NCBI GenBank assembly: GCA_001599595.1
Contig: BCHH01000001.1
Span: 3,997,068 to 4,061,067, forward strand
Reading direction: 5' to 3'
Source: Beverwykella pulmonaria
Taxonomy: Eukaryota; Ascomycota; Dothideomycetes; Pleosporales; Melanommataceae
Length of the DNA stretch: 64,000 bases
The stretch's first letter is position 1; the number at the start of each line of letters is the position of its first letter. The translations under genes were made by a program, and so were the position numbers. Under the pieces are notes generated by a model. The model saw nothing but the letters and a program-made list of their open reading frames with translations. It had not been told where the DNA came from and did no database searches. Of the stretch, positions 23,297-34,215 are shown piece by piece.

Positions 23297-23830
23297 ATGG
23301 GCGGTGGAGGCGAAAAAGTGCCAGGCCAGTACGTCGTCCCAGCTTCCTCAATTCGCGCAACACCCGACAGTCCTGCGCTCCCTCAGACCGAGCCATTGCG
23401 CCTTAAAAACATCGCTAACATCTCTTTCCTACAGATACTTGGGAGGATGGGGCAACTTGGGTACATATCCCCCAACGCACACATCCAATTGACCTGCTCC
23501 GGGCCTCGGACACATTCCGATGACGAGCTCACACAACGACAGGTTCCCCGCCCCAGAAGGGCGTTACCGTCTACGCCATGTCCTCGAACAGACAAAACCC
23601 GCTTGCTGGAACGCTGAATGCTGCCATCTTCAATACCTTCCGCCGGACGCGCCACCAGATCTTGTACTGGGCCCCCCCGCTCATTCTCGGGTACGCCACC
23701 ATGCAGTGGGCCATTGAGAGGTATGGGAATACTATCTAGAAGGGTATGGAGTGGGTGCTAACGATGAGATAGGAACGAGTATCTCAACTCGAAACCAGGA
23801 CGTGCCGAGTTCGGTGGAGAGGAGGAGTAG
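23297..23830 (+). CDS. QCR8: Cytochrome bc1 complex subunit 8
   Basis: Four small exons: 23297-23328, 23435-23460, 23543-23720, 23773-23830, giving 97 residues, the normal Qcr8 length. All joins keep phase (2, 1, 2). The peptide starts MGGGGEKVPGQ, then YLGGWGNLG across introns 1 and 2, GVTVYAMSSNRQNPLAG, FNTFRRTRHQILYWAPPLIL, then QWAIERNEYLNSKPG and AEFGGEEE. YLGGWGNLG and the FRRTR...Y..PP transmembrane start are the family signature. Qcr8 is a single-pass inner-membrane subunit that helps assemble cytochrome b in complex III. Every exon is too short for ORF calling. Divergent partner of PHB1. Confidence 0.95.
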
Positions 23831-23968
23831 GGACAAGCCGGGGCCGAAATGATAGCTGCGGGAAATCGCTACAGCACAGCAAGGGAGAGGATATGTATAG
23901 TATGATTGACATGGAATAGATTCCTTTGCCTTCAACTTGACCCTGTACTATCTTCTTGTCGTCCAGCT

Positions 23969-26099
23969 TTACACAACGCCGTTCCTGCCCCTGTTCCCAA
24001 CCCCTCTCCGGCGTCTGTTTAGACTCTGCAGCGTTCCTGATACCCAGATTTCGATCGGCCCTTGCTTGCGGTGCCCCAACTCTAGCCCATGGAGGTCACT
24101 CTGCAGCCTAGCGACAAGCGAGACAGTAGGTCTCATCAGGAATGCGCAAGTGATGCCGAGGGCGAACACTGGGAGACAGGTCACCCAAAACCAGTGCGGC
24201 GCCTGGACTCCGTTCACACCGAAGCAACCCGCCACGAAACTCAGAGGAGCAAAGAGAAAGGCTAGGTACGTGATCGCTTCGATGTTCTGATTTGTAATTG
24301 TGCTCTGGATATTGAATTCCTGATTGGTCCACTCAGTCATTGCTCAGTAAGGGACACACTTCAACTTACCAGATCAATCAGACTCTTGAATCTCTCGAGC
24401 AGAATCACGAGATCTTGCTCGTGATGGTTCAATTCCATGCCGATGGTCGTCAATCGCGCTCTCAAGCCCCGCGCTCCGCTTCTCGAATCGGCAGCTCCAT
24501 TCTCTCTTGGTCCCTCTTCTTTCTCGATTATGCCGTGGGTATGTTCCCCTTCAGCCCCGCCTAATTTCGGTACCAGATCAAGAAAGCAATCCAGTGCCTC
24601 GCTGTGGATCGTCCGCAGCCCTCTAAGTCGATATATCTCACCAATGCGCCGGTGCAGAAGATGCACACGGGATATGGCTATGAGGGCGCGCTCGCCTGTT
24701 TGTTTGGCCTGTCAACGGTGAGTCCATATCTCAGTCGCTTAATCACTGCCATAATACAGGAACTAAGAAAGGCAAAATTGTAAAAGGCTCGGACCGTGGA
24801 TGGCATACGTACAGTGAACCTATACCCCTTTTGCAATGCCCCAACATTCTTCTTCCACGCCACATCCGCCAAGAAATAATGCAAATCCAAAAATACATAA
24901 TACATGTTCTTTAGCAACCTTTTAGCGCGCTGCGAGTCATACTCTTCCAGATATTCTAGTAATTGCGTGGTGTTCGTGTCTTGGACGCTGAAGTCTTCGG
25001 GGGACTGTCTCCGCGTGCTGTCAGACGGAATAGGGTATATGATCTGAATGGGGCGGCGGGTGCCGGATCGATAGCTGTTGTCCGGCGGGGCAGGGAATGA
25101 GAATACAGCCACTGCGTGGACAGAGGCGGTGACTGTGCAGACGGCCATATTTAGTATGTGCCTTCTATGGGATAAGAGTGGGAAAGATGATCTTGTTCTC
25201 CTACAAAAATACCTAGGATACACTCACAAGGTTGGTTCGAGCGGACTTCAAAGTTTGGAAGTGCGGGATACCAGAGATTAAATACGATGGCTATTCAAAT
25301 GACCCATTCTGCATGTCAGCTCACATTCTATGAGACTACGACTGATAGCTATAGCACTGGATTTGCTTTCAAGAGAAAACATACTTACCCTCGTCACCGA
25401 GCGCTGTCGTTTGATTGTACGGCAACGACAGGACTGCTTCTTCGGCATCCTGGATAGGCGTTCTTACAGTCATCTGGTCGATGGTGAGTAGGAAGGCATC
25501 GACGGTTGCTTTTTGGGTTGCCGGTTCGTTGGGTTTGTGAATGACACTGGAGAGGGGGTAAGTGGCTAATTCGAGCTAGAATATAAGAGGCATCAATGGA
25601 GGACCCACACGATCACAGTCTGATTGTCGATGTCGGCGGCGCTGGGAGTGAGAGGTGCAGGTGAATTGTCAGTATCCTTAGTCGTGTTTGATTCTTTCCC
25701 CTCAAGTGGCTTTCCGTTGTCCTTGTTTGCAAGGGCCTCGGCTGTATCACTGCCTGTCTTTCCAGTCAAGTTGGCACCTGCAGTCGCATCGTTCTTCTCG
25801 ACTTTCACAACCACGCCATTCACATTCCTCTCGCCCTTGCCGCTCTTCTCCGTGGCCAATCTGTCCATAATTGTTAAAAGACTCCCAATGTCTTCGCCCT
25901 GCAAGTCCTCCTTGTCGTAGTGCCGGAACAAATGTTCGTGGACATCGTAGATACTCACGACAGTGCCTTCAGGAGGCGCATTGCCTTCGATCTCATCGTC
26001 GGATGAAGAGTCGGATGAAGAGTCGGACGGAATTGGGGCATTTTTATCGGGTTTAGGGGCGGTCGATTTCGAAGTATCGATGTTGCTTGCCATTGGCAT
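23969..26099 (-). CDS. CorA-like fungal membrane protein
   Basis: Six exons by phase: 25617-26099, 25389-25575, 25228-25290, 24813-25132, 24370-24708, 23969-24319, total 580 residues. Intron 1 would be only 41 nt (GTGATC...TTCTAG), so that join is the least certain. The N-terminus is acidic with serine/aspartate repeats (two tandem GATGAAGAGTCG-type units on the plus strand near 26004). The middle is helical (VFLDLHYFLADVAWKKN; ISRVHLLHRRIGEIYRLRG; LVILLERFKSLIDL). The C-terminus has two membrane spans, AITYLAFLFAPLSFVAGCFG and PHWFWVTCLPVFALGITCAF, separated by VNGVQA. This is the CorA fold order. The GMN filter motif of true Mg2+ CorA channels is GVN here, so ion transport is uncertain. Starts MPMASN at 26099 or MASN at 26093. 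Confidence 0.82.
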
Positions 26100-26584
26100 T
26101 GATCTTGAAGAAGGAAATAGAGATGAAGAAAAGAAAAAGAAAATGCTTTGGGTAGTGGTTGATGGTAGTGTCGGTGACTAAGTCTTCATACGAGGGGCAA
26201 GTCATGGCTAGCATCGTGACAGTTAATGCAGCATGCAGCCTTGTGGCTTATCTGTTCCCGTGGCCATGCATGAGCTGAACATGCAGCTTCTGGGGCAGGC
26301 GAGCCTATGATACGGAGACTGGTTTACCAATCCATACAGGCACATATATATGATCAGCATTCAATCCGCTGGATTCGGTGAGCTGAACTCCCGCGCTTCC
26401 CTTCATCAGCAACCGAGTTCTTAGCAGCCCATAATTCCGTACACGTCTATCTATATTTTCCTGTCTTCCTACCGTGTAACACAGACCAGCAAAATTCTAT
26501 CTACACCAGCCAAAGGGTCTTCGCACTTGTCGGCTTGGTTGATAAACCTTTCAATTCCTCAATCGGATTCCGGAATATTACGCC
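26100..26584. other. Divergent intergenic region
   Basis: Promoters of the CorA-like gene (minus) and the repeat protein gene (plus). No coding exon seen; GCATGCAGC-type short repeats occur near 26228-26290. Confidence 0.5.
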
Positions 26585-27253
26585 ATGCCCCCTTCTGATT
26601 GGGCAAAGAGTTTCCGCAAACACAAAGACAAAGCTCCCGAGCCCACTACCACGACTCAAAATAACAATCTCGAACCCTCCATTTCAAAACTTCCTCGTTC
26701 CCAAAGCGACGACGATACAAATTTAAAACGAGCTCGGCGACCCAAACGACGTGCAGAACCCAAGGAAGAAGACCTAACTCTTCTTGAAATGGAAAGACTA
26801 ACCTTGGAATACGAACACACGAAAATGGAGGAGATGGAAAAGGAAATACTAGCGGTAGAGTACAGACAGCGAGTGGAAATGGAGGAGAAGGAAAGGGCAG
26901 GACGAGCTGCACCAGGGAAACAGCGAGGAGAAGAAGAAGGAGGAGGAGGAGGAGGAGAAAAGGAAGACTTAGCGATTGATGAATGGGAGAAGCCGCGGAC
27001 AAAAAAGAAGGGCGAAGGAGGAGTAGGAGAAAAGGAAGACTTAGCGATTGATGAATGGGAGGAGAAGCCGCGGACGAAAAAGAAGGGCGAAGGAGGAGAA
27101 GGAGAAAAGGAAGACTTAGCGATTAATGAATGGGAGGAGAAGCCGCGGAAGAAAAAGAAGGGCGAAGGCACGATTGGGAAAAGGGCGAAACAGACCAAGA
27201 ACAAGAAGAGATCGGAAAAGAAGGCCGCGGAGAAAAATGCGCCGTCAGGGTGA
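26585..27253 (+). CDS. Basic/acidic coiled-coil protein with internal repeats
   Basis: Single-exon ORF of 222 residues starting MPPSDWAKSFRKHKDK. The N-terminal 60 residues are polar and basic with RARRPKRRAEPK, a possible nuclear signal. Residues ~60-105 form a charged helix (LLEMERLTLEYEHTKMEEME). From about residue 123 there are three imperfect copies of a 24-25-residue unit (GEKEDLAIDEWEEKPRTKKK), then a lysine-rich tail. No family recognised. The third copy has N for D in AIDEWEE, and the first lacks one E, so the copies have begun to diverge. Purine strand bias is extreme across the repeats. Confidence 0.6.
   Translation: MPPSDWAKSFRKHKDKAPEPTTTTQNNNLEPSISKLPRSQSDDDTNLKRARRPKRRAEPKEEDLTLLEMERLTLEYEHTKMEEMEKEILAVEYRQRVEMEEKERAGRAAPGKQRGEEEGGGGGGEKEDLAIDEWEKPRTKKKGEGGVGEKEDLAIDEWEEKPRTKKKGEGGEGEKEDLAINEWEEKPRKKKKGEGTIGKRAKQTKNKKRSEKKAAEKNAPSG
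26954..27178. repeat. Intragenic 72/75-bp tandem repeat, three copies
   Basis: Copies start at 26954, 27026 and 27101 with GGAGAAAAGGAAGACTTAGC; periods are 72 and 75 bp, always a multiple of three, so the coding frame is kept. Length variation between strains is expected for such a minisatellite. Confidence 0.85.
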
Positions 27254-27915
27254 AGTGTCGTTGCCGTGTGAGCGATCTTGTGTACATGAGTAGTGAAGTG
27301 CGGTTTTAGGTACTAGGTAAGGTAGTGTAGCTGCCGATAGATTTGCGCTTGCGCTGTGTGAGCTGAACATGTACATGCAGAATATACATACTGAGTGAGC
27401 TTGGTGGTGCTGTACAAGGCGACATGTCATGACCATACACATATGACGAACCTTTCATTTCTTCTCGTGGTGAGCTGATCTATCATTCCTCTTCTGTGTT
27501 CAAATTTCCAGACCAGCAACAATTATTCTTCTTTCCTTTCGACCACACATGACAATCGGCATTGCGCGCAAATATGAACGTCGATCAACCAGGAGGGTGG
27601 GGGCAACTCAGTCACTGGCGCAGGGCAGCCGTGAGTACCTCGCCGATAACACGCGCGAAGCGGTCGTATGGTAGATTGTGAGTGGGTGGAATAAGAAGAT
27701 GAATGGGAGAATGGAAATAGGGTTTGTGAACTGGAGAGTTTTAGTGCGAGGTACAGTACCACGCATAGGGAGAAATAAAATATATTTACATAGACAAAAA
27801 CCACCCAACCGACAGCCATTCCCTTCCCCATGCGCTGACGCCTTCTCCATGCAGCATATTAATCCTCCATCTAGTCTTAACCGAAAGAACTCTCCGCTAG
27901 GCTAGTTCTATCGCC
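27254..27915. other. Convergent intergenic region
   Basis: Between the 3' ends of the repeat protein and the methyltransferase. No coding exon supported. Confidence 0.5.
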
Positions 27916-29052
27916 TCAGACGATCTTCTTCAAGAGTAACCCATACCACACCATAATGCCAATCCACTTTGCGCCCCTATTCCCCACAATCCCCGTCTCC
28001 AAATCCCCCCGTTCCACCTTTCTCTCCTTACACTCCAAAATCTCGAATCCCGCCCGCCTAGCCTCCTCCCTCGTCTCCTCAGTCGTATGCGCAAAGCTCG
28101 TCCCCCTCACCTTCACACCTGCCTCATTGATAAAACCAGCCTGGGAAATGTTCCCCATCTCGCTGTGCATATTCGTTACGAGTGCGTATCCACCCTTTAC
28201 AAGGAGGCACGCTAAGGTGGAGAAGTAATCGGTCAGAGGGATGTGCTCGAGCACGAGGGTGCTGATAACTGCGTTCACGGGCTGGAGATCGGGCACCGAT
28301 GGAAAGGGAGAAACGTGAGGGTCGGAGACGGTGGGAAAGCAGTCGCATTGCTCTAGGCGCGTGGTCGGGTTCGCGTATCTGCTGTCGTTGAGTGGGAGTG
28401 CATTGATTTTCCTTGCTGCCACATCTAGCATGCCTGCTGAGAAGTCGAGCGCAGTGATACTGATGCGGTGGGTCTTGGGCCAGTGGTAGGCGAAGAGCTT
28501 TATCGTGTTACGTCCGGTACCGCATCCGAGGTCAACGATATTGATGTTAGGAGACTCTGAAGAAATGCTAGCGAGGATATCCAAAAGGAAGGAAGGAAGC
28601 AGGGTTAAAAGTTCGTCGTCGTCGATGGCTTGCAGCATGTTGCCATCCAAATCATAGACTGCTGCCCATTGATTATACGCTTCCTGTGTCGGGATGTGCT
28701 GGACAAGCGTTGAGGTCCGGGGTTGCTGTGGAGCTGCATCGGGCGAGAGTGCTGATGTTGGGAGGAGAGTTCCTACTTGTGATGGTTTTGGGGTTTCCTG
28801 GCTCGCATCTTGACTGGGAGATGCGGGTTGGAGGGTCGGTGTCTTCATGGTTGAGGCACTAGCTTGGGCAGGTCCGGAGTCTGAGTGGTCAGACTCAGTG
28901 GTAGAGAAGGAGACATTAGCATTGAGGTCCACGAGGGATGTATCGAATGTCATGTCGACAGATGTTGGCTGCGTCATCGTGGTAGTCCGTATTTTGCGAT
29001 GTGATTGGGCGAAATGCCTAGAGAATGTCGTAGTTGCCGGCACTATAGGCAA
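27916..29052 (-). CDS. Class I SAM-dependent methyltransferase
   Basis: Single exon of up to 378 residues. The methyltransferase domain covers about residues 125-330: YNQWAAVYDLDGNMLQAID, motif I VDLGCGTGRNTIKL, the acidic-loop ALDFSAGMLDVAARK, then NAVISTLVLEHIPLTDYFST and LVKGGYALVTNMHSEMG. This is the UbiE/Methyltransf_11/25 type. The ~120-residue N-terminus is Ser/Thr/Pro-rich and probably disordered; ATGs at 29052, 28977 and 28953 are all possible starts, with MTQPTSVDMTF (28977) a good alternative. Substrate cannot be told from sequence; no biosynthetic cluster neighbours are seen. Confidence 0.85.
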   Translation of the reverse strand: MPIVPATTTFSRHFAQSHRKIRTTTMTQPTSVDMTFDTSLVDLNANVSFSTTESDHSDSGPAQASASTMKTPTLQPASPSQDASQETPKPSQVGTLLPTSALSPDAAPQQPRTSTLVQHIPTQEAYNQWAAVYDLDGNMLQAIDDDELLTLLPSFLLDILASISSESPNINIVDLGCGTGRNTIKLFAYHWPKTHRISITALDFSAGMLDVAARKINALPLNDSRYANPTTRLEQCDCFPTVSDPHVSPFPSVPDLQPVNAVISTLVLEHIPLTDYFSTLACLLVKGGYALVTNMHSEMGNISQAGFINEAGVKVRGTSFAHTTEETREEARRAGFEILECKERKVERGDLETGIVGNRGAKWIGIMVWYGLLLKKIV

Positions 29053-29540
29053 GGCGAGCGAGGATGTTTCGAGAGCGGAATTGAAGAGCCTTCACACACA
29101 GACAGAGGCAGACAAGTTTGTATGAAGAAATGCGGGGCAAAGAAACAAGCCAGAATGGAAACCTAACGAGAGTGGGGACGAAAGGGTGCCTTACGCGGAA
29201 TATATATCGACCGTGACTCCTCGTCGTCCCGCCCTTCCACGGCACCGAAATTCTATCGATGCCCGCATATTCGCGGGGATGACTCATTGGTATGCACGCG
29301 TCGGCAGAAGCGCCAAGTCACGGGACCGATACGCTAGCGTATCCTCGAAATGGTATCGAATGGGAAGCCCCGCCCGACCTTCCGGGCCTGGTGTGGTACA
29401 TGAATCCTGCTTCTGCTGCCGTGCACCTATATCAGCCTATGCAATTTGCTCCTACAGTATCTGCATTGAATCCGAGCGGAGGCAGGTTGTGTCCTTTTCT
29501 CCTCGCGTGAAATGTCTCGTTGAAGCATAGCCACCGTCTT
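29053..29540. other. Intergenic region
   Basis: Promoter of the methyltransferase and 3' end of the SAM35-like gene. ORFs on the plus strand (29186-29530) overlap but have no motif. Confidence 0.45.
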
Positions 29541-30489
29541 CTATATGCTAGGAAAGAAGGAGCGGAGAATTCTGTCGCGATGTTTGACCAGATTTTTGTG
29601 TCGGAGTACTGCGTCTCGCAGACGCATCTCTACCCAATTCATCTTCTCGTCCATGAGCAGGTGTGTATAGGCAAAGACGCTGGCGTCAAACAAACTGGGT
29701 TTTGGTGCACCAAAGAACCACTTATCAGACCCCAAGAGCGCGTCTAGCGCTGCAAAGGCATCCCCTGCTTCGCTGTATATCAACTCCACGTTTATGACTG
29801 CCGAGAACTTTAAGAGTTCTTTCTCTGCAGCCCGTCCAAGGTCGTGCGCAATGGAGAGGCGGACCAAGGAATTATTGGACGCTGGGAGGACGTAGAGCGG
29901 CTCCGCGATCGAGGTAGCATTGGGGGAGAGATAGACACTGTAGATCTGAGAATCTTCTATCAGCCAAGGCACCCAATGGACAGGAATAGTCTGCAACGTA
30001 CCCAGGCTCGCCGTATCCGGTGGTCCAGAAGTGATAGATATGCCTCATACCGCAAATCGGATGATTCCTCAATCCCCGCTGAGCTTGTGTCCATAGCCCA
30101 TTTCTGGAGCTTCCCGGACGGAATAGGTCTGGTGGGTTTCGAGGGCTCGGCGGAGGAGGGCAGGAGGAATGGCAGCGCTCCGCTCGGGGAGGCGTGGTTG
30201 TTGGAAGAAGCGAGCCGAAAGTCAATTCTGCTAAACTTGAGATATGTCTGCATTGGTCAGTCTTAGTAGAACAGCTCCATACAGTCCTGCAACGCACCTG
30301 CCACTTCAAGCAGGCGGGGTTATATGAAGGTGCACCTGCCGCGGCGCCCTCTTCGGTTGCGAAAACATAGAGAATGTGTCCGTCGCGATGCGCACGGTGT
30401 GGGAGGTCATTGGAGGGATACGTCAGGAGAGGAAACTTATCGAAAAGCTGTCGTATGGGGGCCGGGACTGCGAAGATGTTTGGAACCAT
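29541..30489 (-). CDS. SAM35: SAM35/metaxin-like subunit of the mitochondrial sorting and assembly machinery
   Basis: Three exons, 30298-30489, 30002-30247 and 29541-29945, all joined in phase 0, giving 280 residues from MVPNIFAVPAP (an upstream in-frame ATG at 30537 would add 16). The thioredoxin-like N-terminal domain shows VPAPIRQLFDKFPLLTYPS, then NPACLKWQTYLKFSRIDFRL, SNNHASPSGALPFLLPS; the helical GST-C part has YEAYLSLLDHRIRRAW, PLYVLPASNN and DKWFFGAPKPSLFDASVFAY. This matches fungal Sam35 (metaxin 2 relative), a cytosol-facing outer-membrane subunit that receives beta-barrel precursors. The identification as Sam35 rather than another metaxin is family knowledge, not tested here. The intron-2 acceptor (TTCTCAG at 29946) rather than CTGATAG gives the conserved frame. 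Confidence 0.78.
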
Positions 30490-31957
30490 GGCTGATGGGC
30501 TTGACGAGTCGCGTTTCGCAGGTTTGCAAAATAGCATTGCGGGATTGAATTCGCTCGCCTAAAGCTGCCCTTTTGGGTTCATGACCTCGACTAGCCTCAT
30601 CCATCGTTCTCCCGATTTAGTTCTCTTGCGCAAGAGCGGGTGTATCCGCTATCTAATATCCACGAATAAATAGTATAGCATCTGGCGCTCTTTCACAATA
30701 TGCTGTGCTTCCCATAGTCAGGAAGCAAGTTGACAATGCTAGAGCAAGTATCTTTCCATCTAGTACAGATATTGACACTACTGTGTTTATCAGAGTCGTT
30801 AAAAGAAGTCACACCGAATACCAAGTAATTTCGCCTTAAAGTATGGACACACATTCGTTGTGGGTACATGCAATTCACTGACTAGTAATGCCTATATCAG
30901 ACTAATTCCATACCCGCAAAGAAATGCAAGTAAGCCGCTCCATATTCTACTAATTTAATCTAATCTCTCTTCTTGGCCACTCCGTATCTATCTACTTTCA
31001 TTCTACAAGCACCAATGTCTTCTATCAATGTTCATTGTAGATTGATCTGTATTCTCTGCATTACATCTCCCTTAAAACCCCCTTGGTAACGCAATCGACG
31101 TCTCTCCGCACCCCAAACCAAGCCAAACGTCACCCAGACGCACCCAGCTCGACGAATGACCCAACTAGACGGAGGCGGGTAACCCGGAGAAGGTGGCGGT
31201 GAGAGCGGATGGTATTTTAGATAGTACGATATCTACTCCCCGACTCGACGGTGATGGCCGCAGTGATGGCGCCCTGGGCGGATCGATGTCTTGTGGCCTT
31301 GGCGGTTGGCTATGGGTATAATGGTGTGGAAATTACTGGGAGTAGTGAAACTCAACTATAGAGTGGAGGGATAAACCATGCTAGAACATTCAAGGATACA
31401 AGGTATACGAATCACAGAGCCAGAGGCACAAATGCGTGAAGATAGTAGTAGCTGCAAACCATCTTCAATTTCCAACCGTACCTATCATACACTATTAATT
31501 ATTTCCTATGCATGACCATATCCATCCACGTGACAACCTCTTATCCATCATCGTAATCCTTTCACTACAAGCAACAGGAAACACACCAAACGAAGGGGGG
31601 TATAACATCTCCCAAATCAAAGAGCTAACGAGTCGCACACATGTCGCGACAGATGGGTAAAAGATCACATGTAAATCATGATGTAGAAAGGAAGATTACA
31701 AGTGCTAGAGAATGGAAGATGGATATCCGGGGTATAGAATGAAGTAAGATAGTAAAGTAACGCCGGAACGAGCCGGTCCACGCAATGCAATGCATAACAT
31801 GAATGAAGGAGTCATACAAAAGAAGAAAAAAAACAAGACGAGAAATGTTTGCGGAAATGCTAAAACAATGAAAAAGCAAAGAAATGAGAGTGAAAGTGAA
31901 CTCGCTAAATAGACGGAAAAACGAAAAAGAGTGCACAGGGTAGAAGAGAGGACCACC
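30490..31957. other. Gene-poor region, 1.5 kb
   Basis: Contains the promoter of the SAM35-like gene and, from about 31600, the AT-rich 3' UTR of the LIM gene. No coding exon supported. Confidence 0.5.
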
Positions 31958-34215
31958 TCACGTCATCATCATAAGCCTCGTAGTCCTCTTCTGCAGATTC
32001 CTCGGTTTACCGTTATTGCCCCCGGGGCCAAGGAAATTGTTCTGTTGCGCAGCGTGGAACGCATGCCTGTCACAGAACACCCTGCCTCCGACCTCATAGT
32101 AATCGTCCCTAAGGACAATTCTACAAGTCGTGCAGGTAAAGCACCTTGGGTGGAATTTCTGTCTCCTATCTGTCTCCAAATACTGGCCCTCAATCCCACG
32201 ATTGCACTTCTTGCACAGGGAGTCGTTTAGTTCGTGGTAGTGCTGCTCGCAGTACGGCGAGTTGTCGAAGACGTAGAATTCGGCGCTAGGAAAGGCATCT
32301 TGGCAGGTGCGGCAGACGAAACATTCTTTGTGGTAGCGGCCGGTTAGGCGGCCGGAAGAATCTTTGACCGACTTTCCTGTGATGGTTTCAGAGCAGCCGC
32401 GGCAGCGACTGCGGTTAGCAGTCGTAGGGCGCCGGGCTACGGGGCGGCGCGATTCGGGCTCTGGTTTGAATTCTGTAGGGCTTCGGAGTAGATTCAGCGC
32501 TGGATCCATGCTGGGGACTTGAAGTTCGCGTGGTCGTCGTTCGTTACTGGGGCGCCTTTCGTTGCTGAGACCGAATTGGATGGCGGGATCCATAGGTGAC
32601 GCTAGGGGTTTTGGGAAGGACATTGGAGGTGGTTGTCTAGACGGGCTCGGTGCTCTGGCCTTATTGAATCCACTGGGCTTTCTGCGGTCCTCAGCTTGTG
32701 GTGGAGGTCGAATTGCGAGAAAGGTTTCCGGACTTGCGACTCTAGGAAGGGGCTCGTCGAAGAAGTCCCGGCCCGTTTTGGAGGGTTGGCGTGAATGTCC
32801 CGAAGTCGAAGAAGGCGGGCTGGATCGCGAACTCGCTGCGCTTCTGAAGCCAGAGCTAACTGAGTCGTCGGAATGACCCGAATCGGAAGGTGTGTAAATA
32901 GGATTCGGGGGGAAGTCTTTCCCGTAAACTGGTCTGTATGCCAACGGCAGCGGTGGCAGATCGTTCTGGCGAATAGACGACTTGGACCCGCCTCGCGTAT
33001 TACTGCGTGCGGGAGACAGGCTCGCAGAACGTGGGGCGGTAGAAATAGCAGGATCAACGAGAGGTAGCCTCGATGGACTAGTCGATTTCGAAGGTCCCGG
33101 TGGAGATATAGCCGAGTCATTGCGTTCCTGTCGCACTGGAGGCGTTCTAGATCGATTCTCTTGTTTCGAGGGCGACATTGTCTCCTTCTGCAGGCGTTGA
33201 AGAAAGGCGTCGATCCCTTCGCTGGGTGGTTGATAGTCTTCATCCTTTGGTGGGAGCGGAGGCGGTGGCAAAGTTCCTAACCCTGCCTTTACTGCCTTTG
33301 GGTTCGAGGGCAGACCACGGTTACCATTCGAGAAGGTTGAGTTGCGTGATGTTGTCGACGCCAACGAAACTCTCTGGTTGAGCCCCATTCCATTGCTTCT
33401 TATGCTGCCCTGTGTGCCGCTTCTCTTGTGCCCGAATCCTGACTCGCTCGGCGGGTTTCTTCGCCCATCAGATGTGCTTGGCCTGCTATCAAAGGGCCCG
33501 GGTGCAATTGTATTCATTCTCTTCAACACGCTTGATCCACCATCCGTGCGAGGGCTGACAGGCGCGAAGAGTGGACTCGGCTCCGCATATTGGTAGTTGT
33601 ATGGCGACTCCACCTTATCCCTGGACTTCGGATTCGCGCTTGTGGGTGTCGCACTTCGCGCAGTAGGAAATCGAGGAAAGGGCGAGTCGAGGTTGGATGA
33701 GTATTCGGGGGAAGAGGCCATAGATTGTGGCACGGGGCTTGTTGCGCTCCGTTGCGCTAGGAAGGGTGCTCTTCCATTCCCAGCACTCGATAGTGGAGAG
33801 TAGCTTTTCGGATTACTGTAGTCACTCAGAGCTGACATGGGCGATAGTGTCGTTTGAGTAAACGGTTTGTCTGCAAGATTTAGTACATGACATAGAAACG
33901 GGCACGTTGTGGATACTCACTGGCAACCGATGAATCAATCCTTGGGGGTGGTTGTGTGCGACTATATCGCTGCTGGCCGTCTGGCCTCTTATTGAACGAT
34001 GTTCCTCCAAAAGTGGCAGCGCGGTCCAGCGCTGGTGGCAAAGGCTCAGTAACATCTACAGTGGAAATGTCAGATGGCAGCGGTTCGAAGACGGAGAGGA
34101 ACGTACTTGAGGATGGTGCGCAGACATGATCTGCCAATTTTAGGATCTCAATATCAACAGCGCAGTTGCTACATTTAATGGTTGGCAGCAAGCTCATGCG
34201 GTCGGTGTCGGCCAT
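31958..34215 (-). CDS. LIM-domain protein, paxillin-like
   Basis: Exon 1 runs from ATG 34215 (MADTDRMSLLPTIKCS) to 33921, exon 2 from 33870 to 31958, phase 1, intron 33871-33920 (GTGAGT...TTGCAG). A further in-phase 51-nt intron is likely inside exon 1 (GTACGTTCC...CTGACATTTCCACTGTAG, about 34052-34102); it has no stop, so a simple ORF hides it. About 710 residues. The N-terminus has a CSNCAVDIEILKLADHVCA motif. A long Ser/Pro-rich region follows with PPPPLPP. At the C-terminus are two LIM zinc modules: CRGCSETITGKSV...YHKECFVCRTC...CEQHY and CKKCNRGIEGQYL...FHPRCFTCTTC...CDRH. Fungal homologues (S. pombe Pxl1, A. nidulans-type LIM proteins) act in Rho signalling, septation and polarity. Start at MSLLP (34197) is also possible. 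Confidence 0.85.

Noticed and set aside
25087..25290. Alternative reading of the third CorA-like exon (ending HFQTLKSARTNL)
   Set aside because: Looks plausible as protein, but it cannot be joined in phase to the exon before it; the other frame fits both splice junctions.
26646..27204. Antisense ORFs rich in Ser/Phe/Leu/Pro opposite the repeat protein
   Set aside because: Produced by the purine-rich coding strand; no independent evidence.
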